NCBI RefSeq assembly: GCF_009806985.1
Contig: NZ_WUAX01000011.1
Span: forward strand, 372,001 to 436,000
From: Halorubrum sp. JWXQ-INN 858
Lineage (GTDB): Archaea > Halobacteriota > Halobacteria > Halobacteriales > Haloferacaceae
DNA: 64,000 bases
Direction of reading: 5' to 3'
This document shows, piece after piece, positions 17,184 through 25,363 of this stretch. The notes beneath the pieces are model-generated. The model had not been told where the DNA came from and made no database searches. It saw nothing but the letters and a program-made list of their open reading frames with translations. Position numbers and translations under genes: made by a program. Position 1 is the first letter of the stretch, and each line of letters starts with the position of its first letter.

Positions 17184-17352
17184 TAGTCTTCTAATCGCAT
17201 GACGGCGTCGGAGTAGACGTCGGAATACTCCAAGGATGTGCTTTCGTTCGACAGGTGGCCGCCTACTGGTGCATCGGTGGGGGTCGCGTACAGGCAAAGC
17301 TGGATTCGATAGAGAAAATCACTCGCAGAGTGATTTGGTCTGGCCGGCTCCG
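17165..17352 (-). pseudogene. Possible N-terminal remnant of an integrase overlapping the tRNA
   Basis: On the minus strand a frame runs from just after a stop at about 17353 into the T loop of the tRNA. An internal ATG at 17200 gives MRLEDYGRDGI and then TGA. Some haloarchaeal tyrosine integrases, as I remember them, begin with a similar MRLExY-x-DG stretch, and SSV-type integrases carry their attachment core inside their own 5' end. The frame could therefore be the int(N) stub left after integration. No catalytic residues are present, and the match is from memory. Confidence 0.25.
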
Positions 17353-17378
17353 ACTAACGATTGCTCGGTACTGTCTGG

Positions 17379-17519
17379 TTATTCGTCTTCGAGAGCGTCG
17401 TAGATGTCCCGGTTCGCATCTCGGTCGTCCTCCGCGACCCGTCGAACCAGTTCCCGCCGGATGTCCTCCATCACGTCATCAAGCGGGGAGGCCGTTTCTG
17501 CGCTTTCTTCGGTGGCCAT
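17379..17519 (-). CDS. 46-residue acidic protein next to the Doc remnant
   Basis: The frame encodes a 46-residue helical, acidic peptide: MATEESAETASPLDDVMEDI, then RRELVRRVAEDDRDANRDIY and six more residues. It begins 25 bases after the stop of the frameshifted Doc gene on the same strand. Small acidic proteins paired with Doc/Fic toxins are often antitoxins, but those are usually encoded upstream, whereas this one is downstream. No DNA-binding or Phd-like motif can be recognised. It could equally be an unrelated small island gene. Confidence 0.5.
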   Translation of the reverse strand: MATEESAETASPLDDVMEDIRRELVRRVAEDDRDANRDIYDALEDE

Positions 17520-17544
17520 GCCTGAACGGACGCGTCGAACGCCG

Positions 17545-18032
17545 TTAATCGTTCGGGTCCGACGAATCGCCGGTCAACTGGTCTAGCCCGTGTCGGACGA
17601 GTTCGTCTCGCCACTCCTCGATCTCGCCGGCCAGATCCAGTTCCGCGGTGTGGGATCGCAGATACTCGGTAGTATTCTCCTCGTCAACAGCCGCTTCGTC
17701 GGTGCCGAATTCCTTCAGAATCGTCCTGATTTCGTCGTCGTATTCGAACCGATATCCGTTGAGGAAGTAAAAGACGACCGTCACGTTGAGCGCAGTTCGT
17801 TTGTTCGCATCGACGAAGGGATGATTGGCGACGAGGAGCCGGAGGAGGTGATAACCCTTCTCGTGGATGTGTCCGGCGAGGAACCAAAGCTGCCCGCTTC
17901 GATGTAGTTCAATACGAACTCGATGTCACCGCGGTTCCGAACACCGGCGGGAGTGTCGGGGTACTCCGCGACGATGTCGTCGTGGATGGCGACGACGTCT
18001 TCGACGGACGGGTACCACAACGAGTCAGCCAT
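17545..18032 (-). pseudogene. doc: Death-on-curing (Doc) toxin with a one-base frameshift
   Basis: The N-terminal half reads MADSLWYPSVEDVVAIHDDI and on to FVLNYIEAGSFGSSPDT, the usual start of archaeal Doc proteins. The frame then fails. In another frame the sequence continues HEKGYHLLRLLVANHPF and VDANKRTAL, the Doc/Fic catalytic motif (HPFxxxNKR, bases 17791-17826), to a stop at 17545. Adding one base near 17866-17872 would restore a single 162-residue protein reading SPDT-I-HEKGYH. The total length of 488 bases is one short of a whole number of codons. Doc proteins phosphorylate EF-Tu/EF1A-type targets. Either the toxin is inactivated or the assembly has an indel here. Confidence 0.85.
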
Positions 18033-18178
18033 TCGCTCCAATCTCGATGCTACATCAGTGTAGATGTTGCTATGGGTGAGCCGGGTGTATATAAGGCGAA
18101 CCTCCAGCGAGGGTTTTCGTTTCAACTACTAATAAGTCCGTTTGAATCAGACTGCTTAGACCTGGATCTGAGGACTTG

Positions 18179-18187
18179 TTTAAATAC
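18179..18187 (+). promoter_or_regulatory. AT-rich promoter element ahead of the Mrr-like nuclease
   Basis: The sequence tttaaatac is about 55 bases before the ATG at 18239, implying a short leader. A second AT-rich box, gtatataagg (18088-18097), reads CCTTATATAC on the minus strand and could serve the Doc remnant. Confidence 0.4.
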
Positions 18188-18238
18188 TACACCTCTAGCG
18201 AGTGGGTTTTTGTTCGGCCATGAGAACCTCGATCGTGA

Positions 18239-19276
18239 ATGAAAGCATCGACGGCGAAAGAGGAACTGCTCGATAAAGGCCTACAGATCGACCACGAGCA
18301 GTTTGAACAGCTCTGTAAGATGGTGATCGAGCGTGCGGAGCCAACGCGCGAACTCGAACTAACACCGTTCCGTGGCGATGGTGGGATCGATATTCACGCA
18401 GTCATCGATCGAGAACTGTTCCACGCACGGCTCGGCGTACAAGCGAAACAATATGCTGCCGGAAACACCGTCGGCGCTCGCACCCTCCGCGGATTTAAAG
18501 GTGCACTCTCGGAGCAACAGTATCACATCGGAACGGTGATCACGACGTCCTCGTTCACGTCCGGAGCAGAGACAAGCGCAGACCAAGATTTCATCCGATT
18601 GATCGACGGAGACCGGCTCACGGACATCATGATCGAGAGCAGCATCGGCGTCGTTACAGACGATGAATCATACGAACTCGATCCCACGTTTTGGAGTGCG
18701 TTCGAGAAGCCGGAGCGCACCGATACGATTCCGTCACTAGAAGTACCACAGGCGGACAATTTCAGCGTGATACGTACGGTCACTCGGGCGGTTGGATCGG
18801 GTTCGGATATTAAGCCCGAGATCGCAGACTACGTTCGAAGACAGACGGATACGGACACGTTCGATCCACGGCAAGCCGATTATTATGGTATTGCCGCGTG
18901 GCTTCTCCAGTTTCTCCACAAAGAACAGGAGATCGAAATCGACAACCGCACCATCCGTCGTTGGGGACTCACCAGGCTCGGTGAGGAATACCTCACATAT
19001 CTCGATCGTGGCAATCGAGAATCTGCAAATTCCCTTCTCACACAGCAGATCCGCGATGTCGAGATCATCTCTCGTGTATACGCTCAACTAGAAGCAGAGG
19101 GTACTCTCTCCCGACGTGATATTACGGAGATCCTCGCTGCCGAAACGGATCTCTCGAACTCAACCACTCGTCGACGCGCCCGAACAGTTGGGCAGTGGCT
19201 CGTCCGCCTTCCAGAGATCACTACGAATGGGAGGGGATCCGAGCAACAATACGTTCTGGCCTCAACGCCACGTTGA
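18239..19276 (+). CDS. Mrr-type restriction endonuclease
   Basis: The 345-residue protein has an N-terminal Mrr-like PD-(D/E)xK nuclease domain: FEQLCKMVIERA, FRGDGGID (46-51 ending in Asp51) and VQAKQY with the Gln-x-Lys pair at 68-70, followed by the typical GFKGAL helix and VITTSSFTSGA. The C-terminal half is helical with a winged-helix feel (EEYLTYLDRG; EAEGTLSRRDITEIL), plausibly a DNA-recognition part. It faces a Dam-type methylase 15 bases away, tail to tail, which suggests a restriction-modification pair or a methylation-dependent nuclease. Its base composition is clearly lower in GC than the flanking genes, which fits horizontal transfer. Confidence 0.85.
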   Translation: MKASTAKEELLDKGLQIDHEQFEQLCKMVIERAEPTRELELTPFRGDGGIDIHAVIDRELFHARLGVQAKQYAAGNTVGARTLRGFKGALSEQQYHIGTVITTSSFTSGAETSADQDFIRLIDGDRLTDIMIESSIGVVTDDESYELDPTFWSAFEKPERTDTIPSLEVPQADNFSVIRTVTRAVGSGSDIKPEIADYVRRQTDTDTFDPRQADYYGIAAWLLQFLHKEQEIEIDNRTIRRWGLTRLGEEYLTYLDRGNRESANSLLTQQIRDVEIISRVYAQLEAEGTLSRRDITEILAAETDLSNSTTRRRARTVGQWLVRLPEITTNGRGSEQQYVLASTPR

Positions 19277-19291
19277 GTGGTCTTCGACGAC

Positions 19292-20161
19292 TCACCCAGT
19301 AAAGTCGGAGAGAGTCTTTCGCCGTCGGTCATCCCGTGGAACGTTCGTAATGAGTACTTCCGAGACCTCCCCACGACTACTGGGATCGCTATTTATGGCA
19401 CGAGTGGCGTCTACGTAGCTGATCGAGAACACGTCGTGGCCTTCGTATAATTCCGTGACCGGCGGCGAATTAGAGAGAATCACGGAAACATCCATTTCCG
19501 TGAGTTCTATCACGACATCACGAAGTCGGCGTTGGTCCTCTCGGTCAAATCCATCCGCCTGATATGAATTGAAATCCGCGGTTTTCGACACCGGTTCGTA
19601 CGGCGGATCAAAATATACAAGATCACCGCTAGAAGCCTCATCCATGACGTAGCTAAAATCCGTATTGAACACCGCCGTGCCTTGGAGAACACGTGATGCC
19701 TTCCGAATCCGCTGCTCTTGTACCCAATCCGGATTTGAATATCGTCCGAAAGAGACGTTGAATTCGCCATCACCGTTCTCCCGATACAATCCGTTGAAAC
19801 ACGTCCGATTTAAATATAAAAGTAAGCTCGCCTCTCGAACCCGCTCGTCCCGTGTTAGATCCGACTGTGTAAGGAGCGAATTGAACTCCGAGCGAGCGTT
19901 GTAGTAGTATTCTTCGGTGTGTTCGTGTGTTTTGTTCTCGGTAATAAGGGCGTTCGGTTGGTCTCGAGCAATCTCATAAAACGTCGTTAACCGCGTGTTC
20001 AGATCGTTTATTGTCCCATCGTCAGGAGCCTGATGAAAAAAGACAGCGCCACCTCCTACGAACGGTTCGTGATACGCCTCATATGTGGTCGGAAACAGCG
20101 CCGTGATCTCTGAGAGAAGCTGGCGCTTCCCACCCGCCCATTTTAAGATCGGCTCCACCAT
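19292..20161 (-). CDS. dam: Dam-family DNA adenine methyltransferase
   Basis: The 289-residue enzyme keeps the D12-class order: KWAGGK (7-12), PFVGGGAVFF (33-42), IND (51-53), LNRTCFNGLYREN (117-129) and the catalytic DPPY (185-188). Such enzymes methylate the N6 of adenine, often in GATC. The target here cannot be read from the protein. ATG 20161 is used because it begins MVEPILKWAGGK, the usual N-terminus. The gene is AT-rich compared with the core genome and stands tail to tail with the Mrr-like nuclease. Confidence 0.93.
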   Translation of the reverse strand: MVEPILKWAGGKRQLLSEITALFPTTYEAYHEPFVGGGAVFFHQAPDDGTINDLNTRLTTFYEIARDQPNALITENKTHEHTEEYYYNARSEFNSLLTQSDLTRDERVREASLLLYLNRTCFNGLYRENGDGEFNVSFGRYSNPDWVQEQRIRKASRVLQGTAVFNTDFSYVMDEASSGDLVYFDPPYEPVSKTADFNSYQADGFDREDQRRLRDVVIELTEMDVSVILSNSPPVTELYEGHDVFSISYVDATRAINSDPSSRGEVSEVLITNVPRDDRRRKTLSDFTG

Positions 20162-20251
20162 TCAATATAGATCTCCTCGGTATTAGCAAAAAGCTGTCTC
20201 GTTAGAGTAGTGGGGAAGCGTCTTGTTGACGCGGACGAGTGAGTAGCGCAG

Positions 20252-20584
20252 ATGTATGTGGTAACGTTCCGTCTCGATCCGGGTGAGTACGATACGGAGT
20301 TTCACGAGTTGAATGACGCGATACAGGCGGCTGCCGAGAACACGGAGGGATATCTGGACGAGCGGACGTGGCACGACCCGGAGAGCGAGGAGGTGCTCGT
20401 CGTGTACTACTGGGAATCGTTGGACGCGCTCGAGTCGTTCGGCGCACATCCGGACCACGGACGGGCGAAACGACGGTGGACGGAGTGGTACGACGCCTAC
20501 GAGGTCACCGTCACGGAAGTCCTCGAATCGTACGGAAGCGGATTCGGCGACGACACGGACCCACCAATGGGAGGATCCCTCTGA
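20252..20584 (+). CDS. Antibiotic biosynthesis monooxygenase (ABM) fold protein
   Basis: The 110-residue protein starts MYVVTFRL and has the ferredoxin-like ABM layout, with EVLVVYYWESLDALESFGAH before the last helix and WYDAYEVTVTEVL at the end. ABM proteins are small dimeric oxygenases or heme-degrading and stress proteins; function varies and the active residues are not universal. It is the first clearly GC-rich gene after the island, so the island's right border lies between about 20160 and 20250. Confidence 0.75.
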   Translation: MYVVTFRLDPGEYDTEFHELNDAIQAAAENTEGYLDERTWHDPESEEVLVVYYWESLDALESFGAHPDHGRAKRRWTEWYDAYEVTVTEVLESYGSGFGDDTDPPMGGSL

Positions 20585-20655
20585 CGGAGCGAGTCGGCAT
20601 GCTGGCGGCCGGACGTACGTGACGTCCTCCCTCTCCGTTCACGGCGAGGCGGGTG

Positions 20656-21306
20656 TCACAGATGCCCACGCAGTCTGTGGACGTTCGCGTACACCGAGCC
20701 GAGGGCCCGCACCAAGCGACCGTCGCGAACGACCGGTTCGACCCGGCCGTCGCGGATCGCCTCGACGACGGCCTCCGGCGTGAGCCGGTCGATGTCCAGT
20801 CGCGTCGAGAGCCGTCCGACCTCGAACGGGAAGTGGGCGTCGCTGCCGCCGACGACCGGGAGGCCGCGATCGCTCGCGAGACGGCGGATGCGCTTGCGAT
20901 GCTCGGGGTGTTTGCCGTTGATCTCTATCGCGTCGAAGTCCGCGTCGCTCTCCCGAAGGCGACTGTTCCGGAACGGGTGGGCGACGATCGCGACGCAGTC
21001 GTGCCGGTGTGCGAGTTCGACGGCGGCTTCGGGAGAGAGGGTCCCGGCCTGCGTGCGTTCGGGCGGGTTCGGGCCGATGACGAGAAGGTGACCCGCCGTC
21101 GTCGAGATCTCGATACCCGGGATACAGGCGTCGCTCACCAGGGTGTCACGCCGAAAGAAGTCGTGATTCGTGACTGCGACCCCGTCGAGTCCCCGCCGGC
21201 GTGCTACCGTGAGGGTCGCCCGTACGCCGTGGGGGTCGTAGCCGGCCGCGAACCCGGGAGCGCGATGGAAGAACCGGCTGTGCGTATGGAGGTCGCAGTC
21301 GAACAC
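20656..21306 (-). CDS. PHP-domain metal-dependent hydrolase
   Basis: The 216-residue protein has the PHP metal-site motifs DLHTHS near residues 5-10, VTNHDF, PGIEIST, AHPFR and a terminal GGSDAHFP. PHP proteins are phosphoesterases, for example small phosphatases or nucleases. The start is GTG 21306, 25 bases after an ATAAAA box (TTTTAT on this strand), which fits a leaderless transcript. An ATG much farther upstream at 21444 would add a tail unlike the family. Confidence 0.82.
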   Translation of the reverse strand: MFDCDLHTHSRFFHRAPGFAAGYDPHGVRATLTVARRRGLDGVAVTNHDFFRRDTLVSDACIPGIEISTTAGHLLVIGPNPPERTQAGTLSPEAAVELAHRHDCVAIVAHPFRNSRLRESDADFDAIEINGKHPEHRKRIRRLASDRGLPVVGGSDAHFPFEVGRLSTRLDIDRLTPEAVVEAIRDGRVEPVVRDGRLVRALGSVYANVHRLRGHL

Positions 21307-21330
21307 GGTCGTTCTGGTCGCGCGCTCCCC

Positions 21331-21336
21331 ATAAAA
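21331..21336 (-). promoter_or_regulatory. TATA box that decides a GTG start
   Basis: TTTTAT on the minus strand, 25-30 bases before the GTG at 21306. No ATG lies at the expected position, so the PHP gene probably starts with GTG. Confidence 0.5.
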
Positions 21337-21470
21337 CACCAGTATCGACCGACGGAGCTCGCTCGCAGGGAGTGGGCGGTGCCCGCACGCCCCCGCATGC
21401 CCTCCGCACGCCCTCCGCACGCCCCGGGTGTAGTCGCCATCCATTTCAGGACGTGGCGTCACGACGTGGT

Positions 21471-22403
21471 ATGAGTGGACCACGTACGGTCGTCGTCAGA
21501 AACCCACGTAGCGGCGACGGGAAGCGGACCCGGCTGGCACGCGAAATGGCCGTTGCACGCGGCTGGGAGGTCCTGGACAGCGAGAGCGGGGACGACACGG
21601 TCGAACTCGCGGCCGAGGCGGCGGAACGCGCGGACGCGGTCGTTGCCTGCGGAGGCGACGGGACCTTGAACGGGACGCTCACGGGCGTCCTCGAGGCGGG
21701 GAAGTTAGACGAGGTTTCGCTGGGCGTTATCCCGGCCGGGACCGGGAACGACTTCGCGGACAACGTCGGAATCCGTGGCGTCGAGCACGCCTTCGAGGTC
21801 ATCGGATCCGGTGACACGCGTGCGCTCGACATCGGGATGGCGAACGGTCGCCCCTTCCTGAACTCCTGTGTCGGTGGTCTGACGGCGGACGCGAGCGCGA
21901 AGACGACGCCCGCCCGCAAGCGACGGCTCGGCGTGTTGGCGTACGTGCTTACGACGATGTCGCTGTCTCGGGGGTTCGAGGGACTGAAACTACGGGTCTC
22001 GGTGGGCCCCGACCGGGACCCCGTCTGGACCGGAGACGCGCTGATGTTGCTGATCGGGAACGGCAGACGGTTCCCCGGCGAACGGATGCGTCAGGCGAAC
22101 ATGGAGGACGGACTGGTGAACGTCGTCATCATCGAGGACGTGCCGAGGCTCGACTACTTCTCGACGGGTGCCGCCGACAAACTGCTCCGTCGGAACGCCA
22201 CGCACCTCACGCGAGTGAAGACGTCTCACCTGCACGTAGTACACGAGGGAGCGCCGGTCCAGTTCAGTCTCGACGGCGAGATGATCGACGGGACGGAACT
22301 CACGGTCGACAGCCAGCCGGGAGCGATGGAGTTCTTCGTCGGCCCGAGTTACGATCCGAACCCGGAGGAATGGGGGACGACACCGGTGCGCCGTACGGAA
22401 TAG
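21471..22403 (+). CDS. Diacylglycerol kinase family lipid kinase
   Basis: The 310-residue enzyme has the DAGK/YegS-type motifs NPRSGDGK, CGGDGTLNGTL and IPAGTGNDFA, followed by a C-terminal beta-sandwich with QFSLDGEMIDG. It phosphorylates a lipid or sphingoid-like alcohol using ATP; in haloarchaea an archaeol-type lipid is a fair guess. There is no membrane segment. The upstream spacer carries the promoters of this gene and the divergent PHP gene. Confidence 0.9.
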   Translation: MSGPRTVVVRNPRSGDGKRTRLAREMAVARGWEVLDSESGDDTVELAAEAAERADAVVACGGDGTLNGTLTGVLEAGKLDEVSLGVIPAGTGNDFADNVGIRGVEHAFEVIGSGDTRALDIGMANGRPFLNSCVGGLTADASAKTTPARKRRLGVLAYVLTTMSLSRGFEGLKLRVSVGPDRDPVWTGDALMLLIGNGRRFPGERMRQANMEDGLVNVVIIEDVPRLDYFSTGAADKLLRRNATHLTRVKTSHLHVVHEGAPVQFSLDGEMIDGTELTVDSQPGAMEFFVGPSYDPNPEEWGTTPVRRTE

Positions 22404-22481
22404 CGGCCGTGATCGGTAAGGGAAACCTGTCGGTCGGTGCGTGCCTTCACGAACGATACTGGTTCCCGACCGGCTCGTCGA

Positions 22482-23270
22482 TCAGCCCGCCTCGTAGGTG
22501 ACGGTGACGTGGGCGGTAACGGTCACCGGACCGGGATCGAACGCCGTTCCGTCCTCGGGGGCATCCTCGGCGAACACCGGGCCGATGCCCCCGTCGCCTG
22601 TCTGTACTGACCGTACGGTTCGGACGTCGACGCCGGTTGCGCTGGCGATGGCATCCGCGTCAGCACGCGCGTCGTCGAGTGCGGATGCAAGGGCGTCGCC
22701 GCGAAGTTCGCGGTTCGTCTCCTCGGAGAGAGTGAACCGGACACCGTCGACACGAGTCGCGCCACCGGCTACGGCCGCGTCGACCACGGAGCCAGCGTCG
22801 TCAACGGGGACGCGAAGCTCGAATCCGTGGACCGCGTAGTAACTGGTGTTTCCGTCGCCGTCTCGCTCCGTCTGAACGAAGAAGTACGTCGTCCTGATCT
22901 GATCGTCCGAGACGTTAGCTTCGGTAAGCGCCTCACGCATCCCGGAAACGTTATTTGCGACCCCGGCGCGAGCAGCGTCGGCGGAGTCGGCGGATGCCTC
23001 CACGGCGACGTCGATGACGGCGAGGTCGGGCGCGGCGCTGGCCGTTCCCGTGGCGCCGACGGTGATCCTCACGTTCGGCCCGGTGTCATTCGTCACGTTC
23101 GGCCCGGTGTCATTTGCCACGTTCGGCCCGGTGTCATTTGCCACGTTCGGCCCGGGGTCATCGGTCGCCTGTGCACCCACCCCGGCCGTCGAGAGCGTGA
23201 CCGCACCAGCGAGCGCCATAACGACGAACAGAACGGCGATGGCGATGCCCAGTCGGTTTCGGACAGTCAT
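22482..23270 (-). CDS. SIMPL (DUF541) domain secreted protein
   Basis: The 262-residue protein has a signal-type hydrophobic N-terminus (about 8-34), a Gly-Pro-Asn-Val linker of four repeats, and the SIMPL core from VGATGTASAAPDLAVIDVAV through TYFFVQTE to the end. SIMPL proteins are exported beta-rich oligomers of unclear function linked to stress. A CTACAATAG box 28 bases before ATG 23270 suggests a leaderless start. The linker repeats are 24 bases long, in frame. Confidence 0.82.
   Translation of the reverse strand: MTVRNRLGIAIAVLFVVMALAGAVTLSTAGVGAQATDDPGPNVANDTGPNVANDTGPNVTNDTGPNVRITVGATGTASAAPDLAVIDVAVEASADSADAARAGVANNVSGMREALTEANVSDDQIRTTYFFVQTERDGDGNTSYYAVHGFELRVPVDDAGSVVDAAVAGGATRVDGVRFTLSEETNRELRGDALASALDDARADADAIASATGVDVRTVRSVQTGDGGIGPVFAEDAPEDGTAFDPGPVTVTAHVTVTYEAG
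23071..23166 (-). repeat. Four in-frame 24-base repeats in the SIMPL gene
   Basis: Units of acgttcggcccggtgtcatt plus four bases at 23071, 23095, 23119 and 23143 encode Gly-Pro-Asn-Val-Ala/Thr-Asn-Asp-Thr, an exported, Asn-rich linker that may be glycosylated. Confidence 0.85.
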
Positions 23271-23332
23271 GGAGTTCCGGTCGGCGGAGAACGCTATTGT
23301 AGTACTCTGCTTACCACCAGTATGGTGACCGG

Positions 23333-23467
23333 ATGAGCGAGAACGGCGACGACAGGTTCTCGGCGTCGTGCTCGCACGGGCGGTGTCAACGAGGGCCGAT
23401 CTCCGTCGTCCCGAGCGAACCCGGCGGGGCGGTCGTGGGCCGCTCGCGACCGGTTCACGCCTCCTGA
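23333..23467 (+). CDS. Possible 44-residue Cys/His protein
   Basis: A short frame begins MSENGDDRFSASCSHGRC and ends at 23467 just before the MFS gene's convergent stop. CSHGRC gives two cysteines and a histidine close together, recalling the small zinc-finger micro-proteins of haloarchaea. There is no clear promoter spacing and no homologue I can recognise, so it may be chance. Confidence 0.2.
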   Translation: MSENGDDRFSASCSHGRCQRGPISVVPSEPGGAVVGRSRPVHAS

Positions 23468-23477
23468 AGCCCCCGAT

Positions 23478-24626
23478 TCACGCGGTCGTCAGTCGGCGTA
23501 CGGACACCAGCGTCGCCACGAGGAGCCCACACAGCGTCAACACGACGCCGGACATGGCGGCCGCGATGCCGATCCGTTCCGCGAGGACGCCGATCGCGAC
23601 GGGCGCGACCGCGATCCCCAGGTAGGTCGCCCCCGTTGCGAGCGCGCTCACCGGGCCGCTGTACTCCGGGGCGGCCTCGACGCCGAACGCCGAGAGCACC
23701 GGGAACAGCGCGGAGAGCAACGCCCCGGCGAGGAGGATCGACGCGAGCATCGGGACGCCGCCGGGGGCGTAAAACACCAGCGCGAGGACGGGCGTGGCGA
23801 ACACGGTCGTCGCGATCGCGAGCGGGACGTACGCGACGCGCCCGACGACGCGCGAGTAGAGCAGGCGGCCGGGGACGTACGCGAGGAGGTACGCGGAGAG
23901 CGTGAGGTTCGCGAGGGTCGGGTCGGTGAACGTCCCCACGTAGTACGGCAGCCACGTGAAGATCGCGCCCTCGATCCCGCCGACGAGCGCCATCGCGACC
24001 AGCGTCCCGGCGATCGACGGCCGGCGACACAGCGCCCGGAGCTCGCGCCGGTCGATCGTGCGTTCGTCCCACGCGGTCGTCGGGAGGCTGCTGGCCGCCA
24101 CGACGACGGCGACCGGGACGAACCACAGCGCGAGCAGGAGGAACGTCCACCGCCAGCCGGTCAGCTCCAGGACCGCGCTCACGACGATCGGGCCGGTGAC
24201 GGCCCCCACCGCCCACGCGAGCGCGTACAGGACGAACACCCGGCCGAGCGTGTCGGGGTAGAGGTGGCTCAACAGCGGCCGGTCGATGGCCCGGAAGACG
24301 CCGGCGGACGCGCCCTGTACGAGCAGCGCGCCGAGGAACACCCAGTAAACGGGGGCCGCCGCCAGCAGGGCGAGCGACGCCGCGGTCGCGACCGCGCCGA
24401 CGAGCAGGGTCCGCTTGACGTCGAGGCGGCTCGCGAACAGGCCGACGGCGAGGATGGAGACGACGAACCCGACGGTCCCGGCGGGCGCGACGAGCCCGAG
24501 CAGCGACTGGGAGGCCCCGAACTCCGCCTCGAAGCTCGCGAGCAACGGCCCGCGCGCCTGCATCGCCATCCCGTCGCCGGCGATGAACAGGCACGCGGCT
24601 CCCATCCAGACGCGGCGGGACGCCAT
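23478..24626 (-). CDS. Major facilitator superfamily transporter
   Basis: The 382-residue protein has about 12 hydrophobic helices. The stretch SRLDVKRTLLVGA occupies the place of the MFS motif A loop between helices 2 and 3. ATG 24626 is preferred to 24653 because the shorter form starts just before the first helix. It looks like a drug or metabolite exporter; the substrate cannot be told. Its start faces the TrkA-N gene on the other strand. Confidence 0.85.
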   Translation of the reverse strand: MASRRVWMGAACLFIAGDGMAMQARGPLLASFEAEFGASQSLLGLVAPAGTVGFVVSILAVGLFASRLDVKRTLLVGAVATAASLALLAAAPVYWVFLGALLVQGASAGVFRAIDRPLLSHLYPDTLGRVFVLYALAWAVGAVTGPIVVSAVLELTGWRWTFLLLALWFVPVAVVVAASSLPTTAWDERTIDRRELRALCRRPSIAGTLVAMALVGGIEGAIFTWLPYYVGTFTDPTLANLTLSAYLLAYVPGRLLYSRVVGRVAYVPLAIATTVFATPVLALVFYAPGGVPMLASILLAGALLSALFPVLSAFGVEAAPEYSGPVSALATGATYLGIAVAPVAIGVLAERIGIAAAMSGVVLTLCGLLVATLVSVRRLTTA

Positions 24627-24744
24627 GGACGCACTCGCACGCGACGGCACCAAGAAGCCGACGATACCGGCGGCAGCGCGACGATCGGGAGTGGATCAGC
24701 CAACGATAGGTGCCGTTATGGTGGCGGGGACGCGTCCCGCAGGT

Positions 24745-25248
24745 ATGGACAGGAGCGACGGGCCGATCGATCCGGACGTCATCGTCCTCGGCAGCGGGAG
24801 CCTCACCGCCCCGATCCTCGAGGCGCTCGGCGGGGACCGGACGGCCGTCATCGTCTCGACCGCGTCCGAGGCCCTCGCGTTCGAACGCGAGGGCGTCGTC
24901 GTCATCACGGGCGACCCCAGCGACGACGCGACGCTCGAACGGGCCGGCATCGAGTCGTGTGACGTCGTGCTCGTCGCGACCGACGACGACCGAACCGACG
25001 CGCTGACGATCCTCACCGCTCGGAGCGGTAACCCCTCCGCACGGATCGTCGCCGCCGCGACCAACCGCGAGAACGTCCGGAAGCTCGAACGGGCCGGCGC
25101 GGACGCGGTGATCAGCCCGGCGAGCATCGGCGGCGGGATCCTCGTCGACTCCGCGCTGAGCACGGCCGGCAACCGGTCTCGACGCGGCCGAGGAGGGACG
25201 AGCGGTTCGAACGAGAAGGACGGGAAGAACGAGGAGAACCGGGACTAG
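24745..25248 (+). CDS. TrkA-N/RCK domain protein
   Basis: The 167-residue protein is a single Rossmann-type TrkA-N unit: DVIVLGSGSLTAPILEAL gives the nucleotide loop, CDVVLVATDDDRTDALTIL the middle and AGADAVISPASIGGGILVDS the end, followed by a charged tail. Such proteins gate K+ uptake or antiport by sensing NAD(H) or nucleotides. It stands beside two CPA2 antiporters that carry their own TrkA-N domains. ATG 24745 lies about 28 bases after a gttat box; ATG 24718 is the alternative. Confidence 0.8.
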   Translation: MDRSDGPIDPDVIVLGSGSLTAPILEALGGDRTAVIVSTASEALAFEREGVVVITGDPSDDATLERAGIESCDVVLVATDDDRTDALTILTARSGNPSARIVAAATNRENVRKLERAGADAVISPASIGGGILVDSALSTAGNRSRRGRGGTSGSNEKDGKNEENRD

Positions 25249-25363
25249 CGGGGCGTGAACCACAGGAACGTGACCTGCCGCGAGAAGGCGGCGGACGACG
25301 CGCGTCGCGCAGCACCGTCGCGGTTGGGCAGCCCCAAGCCGCCGGCACGTCGCCCGGAACCCC

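Noticed and set aside
17781..18125. An N-terminal extension of the Doc remnant beginning at 18125.
   Set aside because: The extra 31 residues are unlike Doc, while the methionine at 18032 starts the usual family sequence.
20162..20251. Expected right attachment site of the island.
   Set aside because: I looked for a copy of the tRNA 3' end (gttcaaatcccgtcgcgccc) here and across the window and saw none.
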